47,433 nucleotides of DNA from Thiotrichales bacterium (GCA_016744475.1 JADGEH010000029.1:1-47433); one strand, 5' to 3'; shown: positions 8,817 to 17,665, counted from the stretch's first letter. Numbers and translations: made by a program. Notes: generated by a model from the letters alone, not told the origin.

Positions 8817-11267
8817 ATGAATAGACTCCCTTTGAAAGTATGTCTGATTCCGTATGCCATGAGTGCCCCTATATCGGCATATAGCGAAGTTGATATTGCA
8901 AAATACTTAAGTCAAAAATCATTGGAAGAGTTATCTAATATTGAGATCACGCTAGGCACTCGTGGTGATGGTTTGTCAGCCATACAATCTCCTGTACCGC
9001 TTGAAGTGATCACCGCAGAAGATATTCAAAGCACGGGTTACGGAGAATTAGGCAAAGTGCTGCAACGCTTGCTGCCTTCTTTTAATTTTCCTCGTACTGA
9101 ACAAACCGACGGGACTGATCATGCTCGCCCTTTTACTTTACGTGGCATGGGAACGGATCAAGTCTTAGTGCTCATTGATGGTAAACGCCGCCATCCAGGG
9201 GCTTTATTACATGTCAACGGCACTATTGGGCGTGGCTCCACTGGCGTGGATATAAACATGATTCCTGTGCAAGCCGTGGAACGCATTGAAGTATTACGTG
9301 ATGGCGCAGCGGCACAATATGGCTCTGATGCCATTGCAGGCATTATCAATATTGTTCTCAAGCACACCACGCAAGAAGAAGTGGCGGTCACTATAGGGCA
9401 AACCACGGCAGGCGATGGAGCCGTCAATCAATTAGCCTTTAGCACGGGACAGGCTTTGCGGCGCTCAGGTTTTGTCAACTTGCACGGTGAGTTACGCCAC
9501 CGTGGGGCGACTAATCGCTCAGGCGTGGATGCACGACACATGTACTTTGAAGGTGATCCGCGCAATGCGCAGTTACCCGGCACGACGCATAAAGTCGGCG
9601 ATGCAGAGATAGACGATTTATTATTGATGGCGAATGCCAAGATTGATGGCGATGTGGGTTATTACGCCAATGCCTCTTTTGGGTATCGACACAGCGAAGC
9701 GGGTGGTTTTTTTCGCCGCCCTTTAGACAACCGCACCGTGCGTGCCATCTATCCTGATGGTTTTTTACCGCATATTGCCCCAGTGATTCGAGATGCAGGG
9801 CTGACGCTAGGTGCTCAATCAGATGCCACTTCAGGTTGGCAATGGGATGCCAGCTACACCTTTGGCTACAATGATTTTAACTTCTTAGTCGAAAACAGCC
9901 TAAACACCTCGTTAGGCGTTGATAGCCCAACTGAATTTGACAGTGGTCATTTAACGTTTTCGCAACATATTCTTGATATTGATGCGGTAAAAAAAGTCGA
10001 TGTGGGCAGCCAATATCCTCTGCAAGTAGGCTTAGGGGCTGAGCTGCGTATGGAACAGTTTTCTATCGATCCGGGTGAGCCTGATTCTTATCGTCATGGC
10101 GGGGTTGCGGTATTGGACGGCCCTAATGCGGGCAGCGATACGGCGGCGGGCGCACAAGTGTTTCCAGGCTTTCAGCCGCATAATGAGATGGATGCAGAGC
10201 GCAATAATGTCAGTGTTTATCTGGATTTAGAATATGCCTTCAATGATCAATGGCGCACCCAAGCCGCTGCCCGCTATGAACGCTACAGTGATTTTGGCTC
10301 CACCTTTAACGGCAAATTAGCCGCCGCTTACACCCCGTCTTCAGCCTGGGTGTTTCGCGCTTCAACCAGCACAGGCTTTCGCGCCCCGTCTTTAGCACAA
10401 TCCCATTACACCGCCACCTCCACAATTTTTATTGACAATGTGGCTACAGAATTAGGTACTTACAATATTGATCATGCTCTAGCTCGTGATTTAGGTGCGA
10501 CCGATTTAAAAGCCGAAAAATCTCGACATTTCGGCGCAGGTTTTAGCTACAAACCTTCCTCTAAATGGTTGTTCTCACTGGACTACTTCTATACTCGCAT
10601 TAATGATCGCATCACTTTATCGGGCGATATTTATCAAGAGGCCGACATCTACGGCAGTGCGGTAGTCGATGTGTTGCAACAATTTGGTGTGCTCGGCGCA
10701 CGTTTCTTTTCCAATGCGATTGACACAGAAACACAAGGCATTGATACCCGCCTGAGATATGAATGGACATTGCCCAAAGGGCGCTTAAACCTCAGCGCTC
10801 AATATCATCTCAACCATACGCGCTTAATCGGTGATGTACGTGCGCCCACTATTTTAGGCACCAATGGGCCTGATGTGATGATGAATCAGATTGAGCGTGT
10901 GCGTACACAAAATGGGCAATCCCAAGATATGATCATCCTCTCGGCAGTGTATGACTACCAAGCTTGGACAATGAATGTGCGTTTACTGCGCTTTGGTGAA
11001 TACCAATTAGTGAACAACCTAGACCCTTTGTTATTACAAACGGTGTCTGCTGAATGGATTGCCGATATAGACCTCAGCTATCAAATTCAAAAAAACTTCA
11101 ATCTAGCGGTCGGTGTACACAACCTATTTGATGTCACCCCCGATGCTTATCAGGGTTTTGATGATGATCCTTTCTTAGGTGAAGGCAAAATTTACCCCTA
11201 CGCCACCAACTCATCCTTTGGTTTCAATGGTAGTTTTTATTACCTGCGTGCGCGTTACCAGTTTTAA
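8817..11267 (+). CDS. TonB-dependent outer-membrane receptor
   Basis: The 816-residue protein is an outer-membrane ligand-gated channel powered by TonB-ExbBD. After a weak N-terminal signal region there is a possible TonB box (IEITLGTR, about 43-50). A plug domain follows (about 55-185) with PLEVITAEDI, TLRGMGTDQVLVLIDGKRR, VERIEVLRDGAAAQYGSDAI and AGIINIVLK. Then comes a 22-strand-type barrel ending in an aromatic C-terminus (YLRARYQF). The gene stands alone and its ligand (siderophore, cobalamin, heme or other) cannot be told. The IDGKRRHPGAL and RGSTGVDINMIP segments are typical of a broad uncharacterised subgroup. The ribosome binding site is weak, and the signal peptide is not classical. 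Confidence 0.93.
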   Translation: MNRLPLKVCLIPYAMSAPISAYSEVDIAKYLSQKSLEELSNIEITLGTRGDGLSAIQSPVPLEVITAEDIQSTGYGELGKVLQRLLPSFNFPRTEQTDGTDHARPFTLRGMGTDQVLVLIDGKRRHPGALLHVNGTIGRGSTGVDINMIPVQAVERIEVLRDGAAAQYGSDAIAGIINIVLKHTTQEEVAVTIGQTTAGDGAVNQLAFSTGQALRRSGFVNLHGELRHRGATNRSGVDARHMYFEGDPRNAQLPGTTHKVGDAEIDDLLLMANAKIDGDVGYYANASFGYRHSEAGGFFRRPLDNRTVRAIYPDGFLPHIAPVIRDAGLTLGAQSDATSGWQWDASYTFGYNDFNFLVENSLNTSLGVDSPTEFDSGHLTFSQHILDIDAVKKVDVGSQYPLQVGLGAELRMEQFSIDPGEPDSYRHGGVAVLDGPNAGSDTAAGAQVFPGFQPHNEMDAERNNVSVYLDLEYAFNDQWRTQAAARYERYSDFGSTFNGKLAAAYTPSSAWVFRASTSTGFRAPSLAQSHYTATSTIFIDNVATELGTYNIDHALARDLGATDLKAEKSRHFGAGFSYKPSSKWLFSLDYFYTRINDRITLSGDIYQEADIYGSAVVDVLQQFGVLGARFFSNAIDTETQGIDTRLRYEWTLPKGRLNLSAQYHLNHTRLIGDVRAPTILGTNGPDVMMNQIERVRTQNGQSQDMIILSAVYDYQAWTMNVRLLRFGEYQLVNNLDPLLLQTVSAEWIADIDLSYQIQKNFNLAVGVHNLFDVTPDAYQGFDDDPFLGEGKIYPYATNSSFGFNGSFYYLRARYQF

Positions 11268-11299
11268 GACACCATTGCATCACACCAAGTTTAAGGCAT

Positions 11300-11335
11300 A
11301 AAAAAACCCGCTATTCAATCAATATGAATAGCGGG
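11300..11335 (-). terminator. Rho-independent terminator for the porin gene
   Basis: On the minus strand CCCGCTATTCA and TGAATAGCGGG form an 11-bp perfect stem with a 7-base loop, followed by seven T. It lies about 140 bases downstream of the porin stop and 33 bases past the end of the convergent TonB receptor gene. Confidence 0.75.
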
Positions 11336-11477
11336 CTGCTTAAATGGAGATGCCCCATACTTCGCTGTGACTAGCGTGAAGTATCCCAGGTTTAACCGTA
11401 GAGGTTCTGAAAACACGACGGCTTGATTGACCTGATAACGTTATTCAAATAACGCCACCCTAGCAATTAAATCTTCA

Positions 11478-12428
11478 TCAAAACTTGTACACAAAACCTA
11501 CAGAAGCGAAGTCAGTTTCTTTACCGCCTTCTTCAATGTCTTGCTGGCTATACATAATATAAGCAGAAGCACCGCCACCTAATGTGTGATCCCAACCGAT
11601 AGACCATTGGTCAGAACCTTTTTTGCTGCCTAATTCTTCAGCATTGGCATATTGAACTTCTAAAGCACCATTGCCTATTTTGTAATAAGCACTACCCACA
11701 TAACGCATGTGATCGTTAGTACCATCATCAGCTTGCTCTACAATCGCGCCTAAACCAAAGTGACCCATTTTAGCTGAACCAGAAAAACGCAATACGTTGG
11801 TATCTTCACCATCGACTTCAGAATCATAGCCTACACCTACGAAGAAAGGTGTTTTCTTCATTTTAGGATCGCCATAAGCAATAGAAGTAGAAATGGCATC
11901 ACCAAAATCAGCGTTATCAGCCTTACCAGGCATGGTGGCGATTTTGAATTGAACGCCCCCCATGTTTGGAGAGAAATAACCTAAGAAACGTTTTTCACGT
12001 TCTTGTGCATCCACATAATAGTCCAACACTTTACCAATATCAGCATTGGTATCACCAAAACGATCAATTTTACCTTCCAATTGTTTTAAAGGGGTGTCAT
12101 GGATACCGCCAAATAATTGACCAAATCCACCTTGAATACCCACATATTGATTACGTTGGGTTAAGAAATCGCTATCACCCGTGTTGCCATCAATATCAAC
12201 ACCCATTTCATATTTGAAAATAGCCGACAAGCTATCATTAATTTTGGTTTTACCTTTAATACCAACGCGAGAATCGTGATTGACCAAATCAGTTTTTGAA
12301 TCATCAACGCCATCCACTTCAGAATAATCAATAGCTAAATGTGCTTTACCATACAGTGTCAGTTCTGCAAAAGCCAAAGGAGACATCAAAGCAGTGGACA
12401 AACCCGCAACCAGAATTACTTGTTTCAT
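11478..12428 (-). CDS. General porin (Gram-negative porin, OmpC/Porin_4 type)
   Basis: The 316-residue protein has a clear signal peptide cut after AFA, and the mature part opens with ELTLYGKAHLAIDYS, typical of trimeric 16-strand porins. The barrel contains the conserved NHDSRVGIKGK and FLTQRNQYVGIQGGFGQLFGGI segments, the latter entering constriction loop L3. It ends in VGFVYKF, with the terminal Phe required for Bam-dependent assembly. It should form a passive outer-membrane channel for small solutes. AGAGG precedes the ATG. It is transcribed alone, convergent with the TonB receptor, and has a terminator downstream. The abundant Asp/Glu suggests cation preference, but that is inference. 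Confidence 0.93.
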   Translation of the reverse strand: MKQVILVAGLSTALMSPLAFAELTLYGKAHLAIDYSEVDGVDDSKTDLVNHDSRVGIKGKTKINDSLSAIFKYEMGVDIDGNTGDSDFLTQRNQYVGIQGGFGQLFGGIHDTPLKQLEGKIDRFGDTNADIGKVLDYYVDAQEREKRFLGYFSPNMGGVQFKIATMPGKADNADFGDAISTSIAYGDPKMKKTPFFVGVGYDSEVDGEDTNVLRFSGSAKMGHFGLGAIVEQADDGTNDHMRYVGSAYYKIGNGALEVQYANAEELGSKKGSDQWSIGWDHTLGGGASAYIMYSQQDIEEGGKETDFASVGFVYKF

Positions 12429-12884
12429 GTTGAGACCTCTGTTTCCTAAATGTGTGTAACAAATGAATGTGTTATTAAGATTAATGCGTTGTTTATACGC
12501 AACTCATACGTATCTATTCTGCAACATGATTGTGACATTAGGATTACAGTTATATTAAAGTATTATGAAATATGCATATATAAAGGCTCTAAATAATCAT
12601 TCGTAAAATACAATAAACAGATGTTAAATATCATTTTTAAGCTTTAATTTATCGCTCTCCCAGCAATGTGAAGCTCGTTAAGATTCTCTATCATCGTCAT
12701 TGTGCTGTCATATAGGATCGTTACTCTAAGATGTTTGCTGGGCAAAATGTTGCAAATAGACCACACACTGTAAAGCCGTGCTGCCTGTGTTCATATCGTG
12801 CCCCAGATGCAACAACCCATCGGCATCCCTTTCACAAACACCTTTGACTCACCTTTTCAACAAAATGATTAATAAGGTATTTTC
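12429..12884. other. AT-rich intergenic region between the porin and a lipoprotein gene
   Basis: This 456-base gap must hold the divergent promoters of the porin (minus) and the lipoprotein (plus). It is AT-rich near 12530-12650, fitting a promoter or nucleoid-protein region. I see no ORF, no repeat shared with the rest of the window, and no confident -35/-10 pair. Confidence 0.5.
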
Positions 12885-13616
12885 ATGCTTAAATCACGCG
12901 CGACCTTGCTGCTTATAGCCACCACACTGAGTGTTTCACTATCCAGTTGTATGATGACCACGCCATCCACCCATAAACCACAGATCAATCCCACCACTCT
13001 CACCATTCAACAGAAAAACGGTTATGAACCCGCCTTAAAACAAACACGCCGAGTCAACGTAGGCGATGTCATGTTCAGTCAATTTGAATATCAAACTGGC
13101 ACCGCTGCCCAAACCACGGGCAAAACTTTCGTTAAAACTGTCTTATTTGGTGATGTCAAACTGCCTCCAGGCACCTTATTAAACTTCATGCCCGAAGCCG
13201 CCTACCCGACCTACTGCACATCCGATAAAGTGTATTACGGTATGGGCACCCAGACTGCCGCCGATATAGCCTGTTTTGCCGATGAAGCACAAGATGGAGA
13301 ATTCGAGCGAGTACAAGTGCCTAGCGTGAAATTTGGTACCTGGACAGACACAGACGGTCCTAGCTACAGCATTGCCACAGTGAATCGCAAGAAAAAAGAA
13401 CGGCAAGAATTGTTGTATCAAGGACGAGGACAAAACACGATTAAAGTGATGTATCGAGAACTGAATGCTCAAGGCGAGCAGACTATTTCACAAACAGCAG
13501 AATACGCATTAGCCGCCGACGGCAGCGCACAGATAGGCTACAAAAAAGCCCGACTCATGGTAGAAACAGCGGATAACAGCGGAGTGACTTATCAAGTTTT
13601 GGAAGGTTTTAAGTAA
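12885..13616 (+). CDS. Predicted lipoprotein of unknown function
   Basis: The 243-residue product has a lipoprotein signal: a basic start, a hydrophobic stretch and a lipobox LSSC at about 19-22. It should be lipid-modified and held in the inner or outer membrane. The rest is beta-rich, with no domain I recognise. Visible segments include VNVGDVMFSQFEYQ, the central YCTSDKVYYG and the C-terminal RLMVETADNSGVTYQVLEGFK. Three cysteines in the middle may form a disulfide. AATAAGGT precedes the ATG. The gene is alone, with a family A repeat 16 bases after its stop. Confidence 0.75.
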   Translation: MLKSRATLLLIATTLSVSLSSCMMTTPSTHKPQINPTTLTIQQKNGYEPALKQTRRVNVGDVMFSQFEYQTGTAAQTTGKTFVKTVLFGDVKLPPGTLLNFMPEAAYPTYCTSDKVYYGMGTQTAADIACFADEAQDGEFERVQVPSVKFGTWTDTDGPSYSIATVNRKKKERQELLYQGRGQNTIKVMYRELNAQGEQTISQTAEYALAADGSAQIGYKKARLMVETADNSGVTYQVLEGFK

Positions 13617-13632
13617 GGGGAGGGGATTGGCA

Positions 13633-13732
13633 AGCTCGCGTAGGGCGGATAAGGCGCGTCTTTTTGCGCCACCATCCGCCATTTGGGAAACATTCGGCGC
13701 ATGACAGCAAAGCCTTATGCGCCCTACGTGCT
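13633..13732. repeat. Repeat family A, copy 2 (100-bp palindromic element)
   Basis: This matches copy 1 (4229-4329) along its full length with a few substitutions and one missing T. The ends AGCTCGCGTAGGGCG and CGCCCTACGTGCT are inverted. It lies 16 bases after the lipoprotein stop and ends three bases before the ATG of the fragment that follows. Confidence 0.85.
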
Positions 13733-13734
13733 CA

Positions 13735-13953
13735 ATGGCAGAACCGCTCGCCCAACGCTGGGCAGAACGCAATGGCCTGTCTATTGTCAGTGTTACCGAT
13801 GAAGTAGAAACGGGAGGATGGTGGATGCACCAAAGCGTCATGGAAACACACGCCCAAAATTGCGCGCGGGCATTGACCAACATTGAACGCTCAAACTACA
13901 AAATATTACCCGCCTGGATAGGTGGATTTGTTGTTCCTGAACAGGAAAAATAG
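13735..13953 (+). pseudogene. 72-codon ORF next to repeat A, possible gene fragment
   Basis: The frame begins MAEPLAQRWAERNGLS and ends GGFVVPEQEK. Its composition looks protein-like (amphipathic helix, a WW pair, a conserved-looking ILPAWIGG stretch), but I do not recognise it. It has no ribosome binding site, because the repeat A terminus occupies the three-to-twenty bases upstream. The simplest reading is the tail of a gene whose front was lost when the repeat inserted or recombined. A short real gene cannot be excluded. Confidence 0.35.
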
Positions 13954-14010
13954 TGCGTCACAAGCCTGAGTTCATGTGGCAACAAAAACGCGGCACGGGT
14001 GGGGAAATCG

Positions 14011-14043
14011 AGACCTGGCAGGTTTTAAAAACCTGCCAGGTCT
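14011..14043. repeat. 33-base perfect inverted repeat (AGACCTGGCAGG type)
   Basis: AGACCTGGCAGGTTTT and its exact complement are separated by one base. The same core occurs inside the family B repeat at about 36086-36117. It lies just past the 3' end of the caspase gene and could also act as its terminator, though without a clean T-run. Confidence 0.8.
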
Positions 14044-14108
14044 GAATCTCAGCCTTTTATAGCACCGCACAGCCGTGTAGCTAAGAGGATGAAAGCAAAA
14101 CTCAAAGG

Positions 14109-15680
14109 TCACTGTCTCTCGCGCACCAACATGACGTGTTCGTTGAAGCCACGATAGTTGGCGTTGGCGTAGCCATGGCCGAAATGCACAATCCATGCGT
14201 TAGCTGTATAGCTGGATACAGGCGAGCCTGACCAAACAATCCATCTTTCTGTATTGGGAAACACTGTTTGTACAATGGTGGGGGTTTTATGGTCTTCTTT
14301 ATCAGGTTCACCTTGGCAACCCCAATCAAAATGATCAGGACGATCTTGTGCAATATATTCTTCCCATCCAGATTGGCCTTGATTAAAGTAGGTAGGTTTA
14401 CCATTGCTGCAATACACCAGGCTGCGCAGTTCTTTAATGCTGGGAATGCGCCAGTCGCTATAGCCTGCGAAATTTGCGGTTTGTTCTTTCGCAGTTTCCC
14501 AGTTAAATTCTTTCGCTTTGCCTGTGCAGGTGCTGCCCGTCCAGGTTTGCCCCACTGCGCAGCGCATCCATAATAAGTCGGTTTGGGTGTCTAAGACTGT
14601 GCCGTTGTCATAAATGATGTAGGTTTTGCCTGCGACGGTGATTTTTTTGCCTGCGTTAGAGGTATTGAGCACTGCTTCAACATCAGCCTTGTCATTGCTG
14701 GTGTCAATAGACTCCACTCGCTGCAACTGCGCCACCAATTTGGTATCACGCTGTAATTCTAACCAGTGTTCATAATCTGCAAAGCCTGCTTTGGTCACTT
14801 TCACTTGATGCCGCCCTAGAGGCAAGGTTAATTCAATGGGCGTTGTGCCATAGGCTTTGCCATCAATCCAAGCCTGGTCGTTGTATTGATTAGATCGCAC
14901 AGTGAGACGGGCTGTGTGAAGGGGAGGGAGAGGTGTCTTATCTTTTTCCGACACAAAATAAAAATCACCATCAATTGATGATTCATACCACGGTGTTTGC
15001 TGGTTTCGAGTGGTTTTTTTCACTGCGCTGCGGGTTCTTTTGAGTACATCTTCTAGCTTTAAACCTGGCTTTTGCATGTAAGTCAGCAAATGTTGGGTGT
15101 AGGGGCTGTTGCGTCCGTTGCCGTCATCAAAGGCTACATTGCCGGGGGCTGTGGCGTAAGCAATCAGTGAGCCTTCAGCACTGGGCATACGCGCTAAGCC
15201 TTGCGTCAGGGTTCTGCTAAAACTTTTGAAAGGATTATTGCGACAGGCATCTAGCACCACAACATTGAGCGGGCTTTTGGCGTTTTTCATTACACTCAAC
15301 ATATACCCTGCGGGTACGGCTTTATAGCGCAAGTGTCCCGCTGCGGTGATGGTTTTTACACTTCCAATCGGAATTAAATAATTTTCGCCATTGTGTTGTA
15401 CGCCGTGTCCTGAGTAGTAAAACAGCGCATCGGTGTTGGCATTCAAACGCTCGCCAAATTCATTCATGGCGGTTTCCATTTGTGATTGTGTGGCATTCAG
15501 TTTGAGCGTGACTTGAAACCCTGTTTTTCGTAGCACTGCGGCAATGTCGCGGGCATCATTCACGGGGTTATTTAATGCTGCCACTTGATAGGCTTGATTA
15601 CCTATGACTAAAGCCATGCGCTGACGTTCAGCATGGGCAGAAAAGCTAAGAAGTAAAATAAGGATGAGAAAAAAGCGCAT
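14109..15680 (-). CDS. Secreted caspase-like peptidase with PEGA and DUF1566 domains
   Basis: The 523 residues begin with a signal peptide (ends AHA, about 17). A peptidase C14 caspase-like domain (about 20-240) follows, with MALVIGNQAY, the catalytic His92 in YYSGHGVQ and the catalytic Cys146 in LDACRNNPF. Then come a PEGA domain (about 256-320, IDGKAYGTTPIELTLPLGRH) and a DUF1566 domain (about 357-522, with TDLLWMRC, YSDWRIPSIKEL, VFPNT and a tail IVHFGHGYANANYRGFNEH). Both catalytic residues are present, so it could be an active arginine/lysine-type orthocaspase in the periplasm or outside. DUF1566 has the C-type-lectin-like fold used by targets of diversity-generating retroelements, and the tail codons fit that. 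The gene is monocistronic with no partner adjacent. Confidence 0.92.
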   Translation of the reverse strand: MRFFLILILLLSFSAHAERQRMALVIGNQAYQVAALNNPVNDARDIAAVLRKTGFQVTLKLNATQSQMETAMNEFGERLNANTDALFYYSGHGVQHNGENYLIPIGSVKTITAAGHLRYKAVPAGYMLSVMKNAKSPLNVVVLDACRNNPFKSFSRTLTQGLARMPSAEGSLIAYATAPGNVAFDDGNGRNSPYTQHLLTYMQKPGLKLEDVLKRTRSAVKKTTRNQQTPWYESSIDGDFYFVSEKDKTPLPPLHTARLTVRSNQYNDQAWIDGKAYGTTPIELTLPLGRHQVKVTKAGFADYEHWLELQRDTKLVAQLQRVESIDTSNDKADVEAVLNTSNAGKKITVAGKTYIIYDNGTVLDTQTDLLWMRCAVGQTWTGSTCTGKAKEFNWETAKEQTANFAGYSDWRIPSIKELRSLVYCSNGKPTYFNQGQSGWEEYIAQDRPDHFDWGCQGEPDKEDHKTPTIVQTVFPNTERWIVWSGSPVSSYTANAWIVHFGHGYANANYRGFNEHVMLVRERQ

Positions 15681-16270
15681 GAACTATTCCCGTTTTGTGT
15701 GAGTTAAAAAATTGTACTAAAAACGTGAGGGTTTTGTGTTTATTCATTGAGCCGCTTTTGTATTTTGCGCCTTGAATGAGCAAGGTAGGCGTTGCATCCT
15801 TTTAATATTTAAAGAAAAATATGATGCTCTTATGTCATCGCATCTGATCAGGCTTTGGATATTGTTGAGGACTGAAGTCCTCACTACTCACCTAAATACT
15901 TTCATTTTCCCACTGTGCTGTCATGGTATCCCCCATACTGAAAATCGCTTGTGCCAGTTGCATAGGGTATGCACGCGACATCCTGCCACACGTTATTTTT
16001 CCACGCCCGTGCTGCAAAAAATACATGGCGCAAATCCTACGTGGCTGAATATAAAAATACCGTTCAGGTCAAGTTTTGCAAACTTGACCTGAATGTGGAG
16101 ACTCAAGAGAAGCCGAATGAGGTAAGCAGTGAATAAAGCACTTGGCGCATATTTGAAATTCATAGACAATAGATTGTTTCGCCATTTCAATAATTTCTTA
16201 AAATCGGTGTCTCTCCACTTTAGATGTGCATTTGGTGGGGAACTGCCCTTTATATTTAGGCACAGCAGAT
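15681..16270. other. Intergenic region with two short hairpins
   Basis: This 590-base gap lies between the divergent caspase and RHH-like genes. It holds a GAGGACTGAAGTCCTC palindrome (about 15869-15884) and a perfect 14-bp inverted repeat at 16063-16093 (TTCAGGTCAAGTTT and its complement, four bases between). Open frames here lack ribosome binding sites and recognisable sequence, so I treat them as chance. Confidence 0.5.
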
Positions 16271-16633
16271 ATGGATAAAAATTTATCAATTAATGAATTA
16301 GAAGCACTTTTAGCTCAAGCTAAGCAATCTGAGTCCAACCCAGCCCGTCAAGCTTTGGAAGGACAACTGAATAAAATGCTCAATGAACCCATTCGTTCTA
16401 CAGCACCTAAACCTCAACCTAAAGTGGTGCGAGATTCTTTTACCTTGCCAGAAAATGATTATCAATTGATTCCTGATTTGCAAGATCGCGCCTTGGATTT
16501 GCGTTTGTCTGTCACCAAAGGTGAGGTGTTGCGTGCGGGATTGCATGCTTTAGAGCGTATGAGTGAGGAGGATTATCTGGCTATTTTAAAAACGGTAGAA
16601 AAACTTAAACCAGGACGGCGTAAAGGAACCTGA
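16271..16633 (+). CDS. Small protein with a ribbon-helix-helix-like C-terminus
   Basis: The 120-residue product has a charged helical N-terminal half with several Gln and Glu, then RDSFTLPENDYQLIPDLQDRA, a helix pair around LDLRLSVTKGEVLRAGLHAL, and a basic tail. A beta strand followed by two helices with SVTKGEVLRAGL is the texture of a ribbon-helix-helix DNA-binding domain, so it may be a regulator or nucleoid-type protein. I start it at the ATG at 16271; frames further upstream lack support. Its TGA overlaps the next ATG (TGATG), so it is coupled to the glycosyltransferase. The assignment is by fold impression only. Confidence 0.6.
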   Translation: MDKNLSINELEALLAQAKQSESNPARQALEGQLNKMLNEPIRSTAPKPQPKVVRDSFTLPENDYQLIPDLQDRALDLRLSVTKGEVLRAGLHALERMSEEDYLAILKTVEKLKPGRRKGT

Positions 16634-17556
16634 TGCACACTCAAACAAGCCCTTCCGATCCGCGTTTAAGCGTGGTCTTTCTGAATTTTAACCGTGTTGA
16701 AGAAACTCGTCATACTGTTGAACATTTACGCGGTCTATTGCAGGCACGCCAAGATGTTGAAGTGATTGCTGTGGATAATGGTTCTGAAGATGGTACGGCT
16801 GAGTTTTTACTCTCTCAAACTGATGTCTTGCAGTTTATTCAAACCGGAGAAAATTTAGGCATTGCGGGTTATAACCAAGGTTTTAAACAAGCGTGTGGGG
16901 ATTACATTCTGGTGTTAGATGATGACTCTTATCCTTATGACAATGAATGCTTGGATAGACTCATTGAGCATTTGGATGAACACCCGCAAGTGGGTTTAGT
17001 GGCTTGCCGCATTGAAACGCCGCAAGCGGAGGCGGTAATGACTTGGCATTTGCCGCAGCAGGATGTTGCGGGCGCGTCAATGGGTTTTATCGGTTGCGGT
17101 TTTGCCATTCGTCGTGAGTTATTTGCGCATATTGCTTGGTATCCCGAAGATTTTTTTCTGTATCAGAATGAAATGGAAGTGGCTATCCAGGTGCGCCGTG
17201 CGAGCTTTGAGATTTTTTACGAGCCGCGCTGTCGTGTGGTGCATCGTGGCTTGCCTTCGGATCGTCCTAATTGGCGGCGTGTGTATTATCCCACTCGCAA
17301 TACGGTGTGGTTGTTACGCCGTTATGCGCGTTTTCCCGATAAACTTTATTTGATTATCTCGCGCCTGTGTATCGGGCTGGCTCGTGCTATTCAGAGCAAA
17401 ACCTTGGGCTGGTATGTACGTGCCTTGAAGGAGGCTTTATTCACGCCCCAGCCCCATTGTCCGTTGCCGCCAGACTTGCGCCATGAGTTGCAAGCTTTTT
17501 GGGAACAAAACAGTCTTTATCATCAATTAAAAAAATGGCTTGCAATACAAAAGTGA
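16633..17556 (+). CDS. Family 2 glycosyltransferase (rhamnosyltransferase-like)
   Basis: The 307 residues form a GT-A, GT2-family enzyme. They show SVVFLNFNR at the nucleotide-binding edge, VDNGSEDGT, GENLGIAGYNQGF and the metal-binding DDD (96-98 in LVLDDDSYP). The MGFIGCGFAIRRELF segment and the catalytic-type EDFFLYQNEMEVAIQVRR follow. The set resembles O-antigen or capsule rhamnosyltransferases. The C-terminus (about 230-300) is basic and amphipathic and may attach to the membrane. No other polysaccharide genes adjoin, and the acceptor is unknown. It overlaps the RHH-like gene and lies 109 bases before rpsP. Confidence 0.9.
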   Translation: MHTQTSPSDPRLSVVFLNFNRVEETRHTVEHLRGLLQARQDVEVIAVDNGSEDGTAEFLLSQTDVLQFIQTGENLGIAGYNQGFKQACGDYILVLDDDSYPYDNECLDRLIEHLDEHPQVGLVACRIETPQAEAVMTWHLPQQDVAGASMGFIGCGFAIRRELFAHIAWYPEDFFLYQNEMEVAIQVRRASFEIFYEPRCRVVHRGLPSDRPNWRRVYYPTRNTVWLLRRYARFPDKLYLIISRLCIGLARAIQSKTLGWYVRALKEALFTPQPHCPLPPDLRHELQAFWEQNSLYHQLKKWLAIQK

Positions 17557-17665
17557 ACCCCCTAAAATTGCGCGTTTCATTTTACGCAGCTCAAGCTAGT
17601 TTTTGTATGTTTATGCTTTTGGATAAGTGCTGCTGGTTAAAGAATTTTCTAAGTAGAGGAAACGC

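Noticed and set aside
13509-13883. 124-codon minus-strand frame across repeat A
   Set aside because: It crosses the lipoprotein end and the repeat in antisense, and its composition is unlike a protein.
14102-14404. A 100-codon minus-strand frame overlapping the 3' part of the caspase gene
   Set aside because: It is an out-of-frame shadow of the DUF1566 region, which has strong domain support in the other frame.
15772-16092. 106-codon plus-strand frame between the caspase and RHH-like genes
   Set aside because: It has no ribosome binding site, odd composition, and ends through a hairpin; no recognisable domain.
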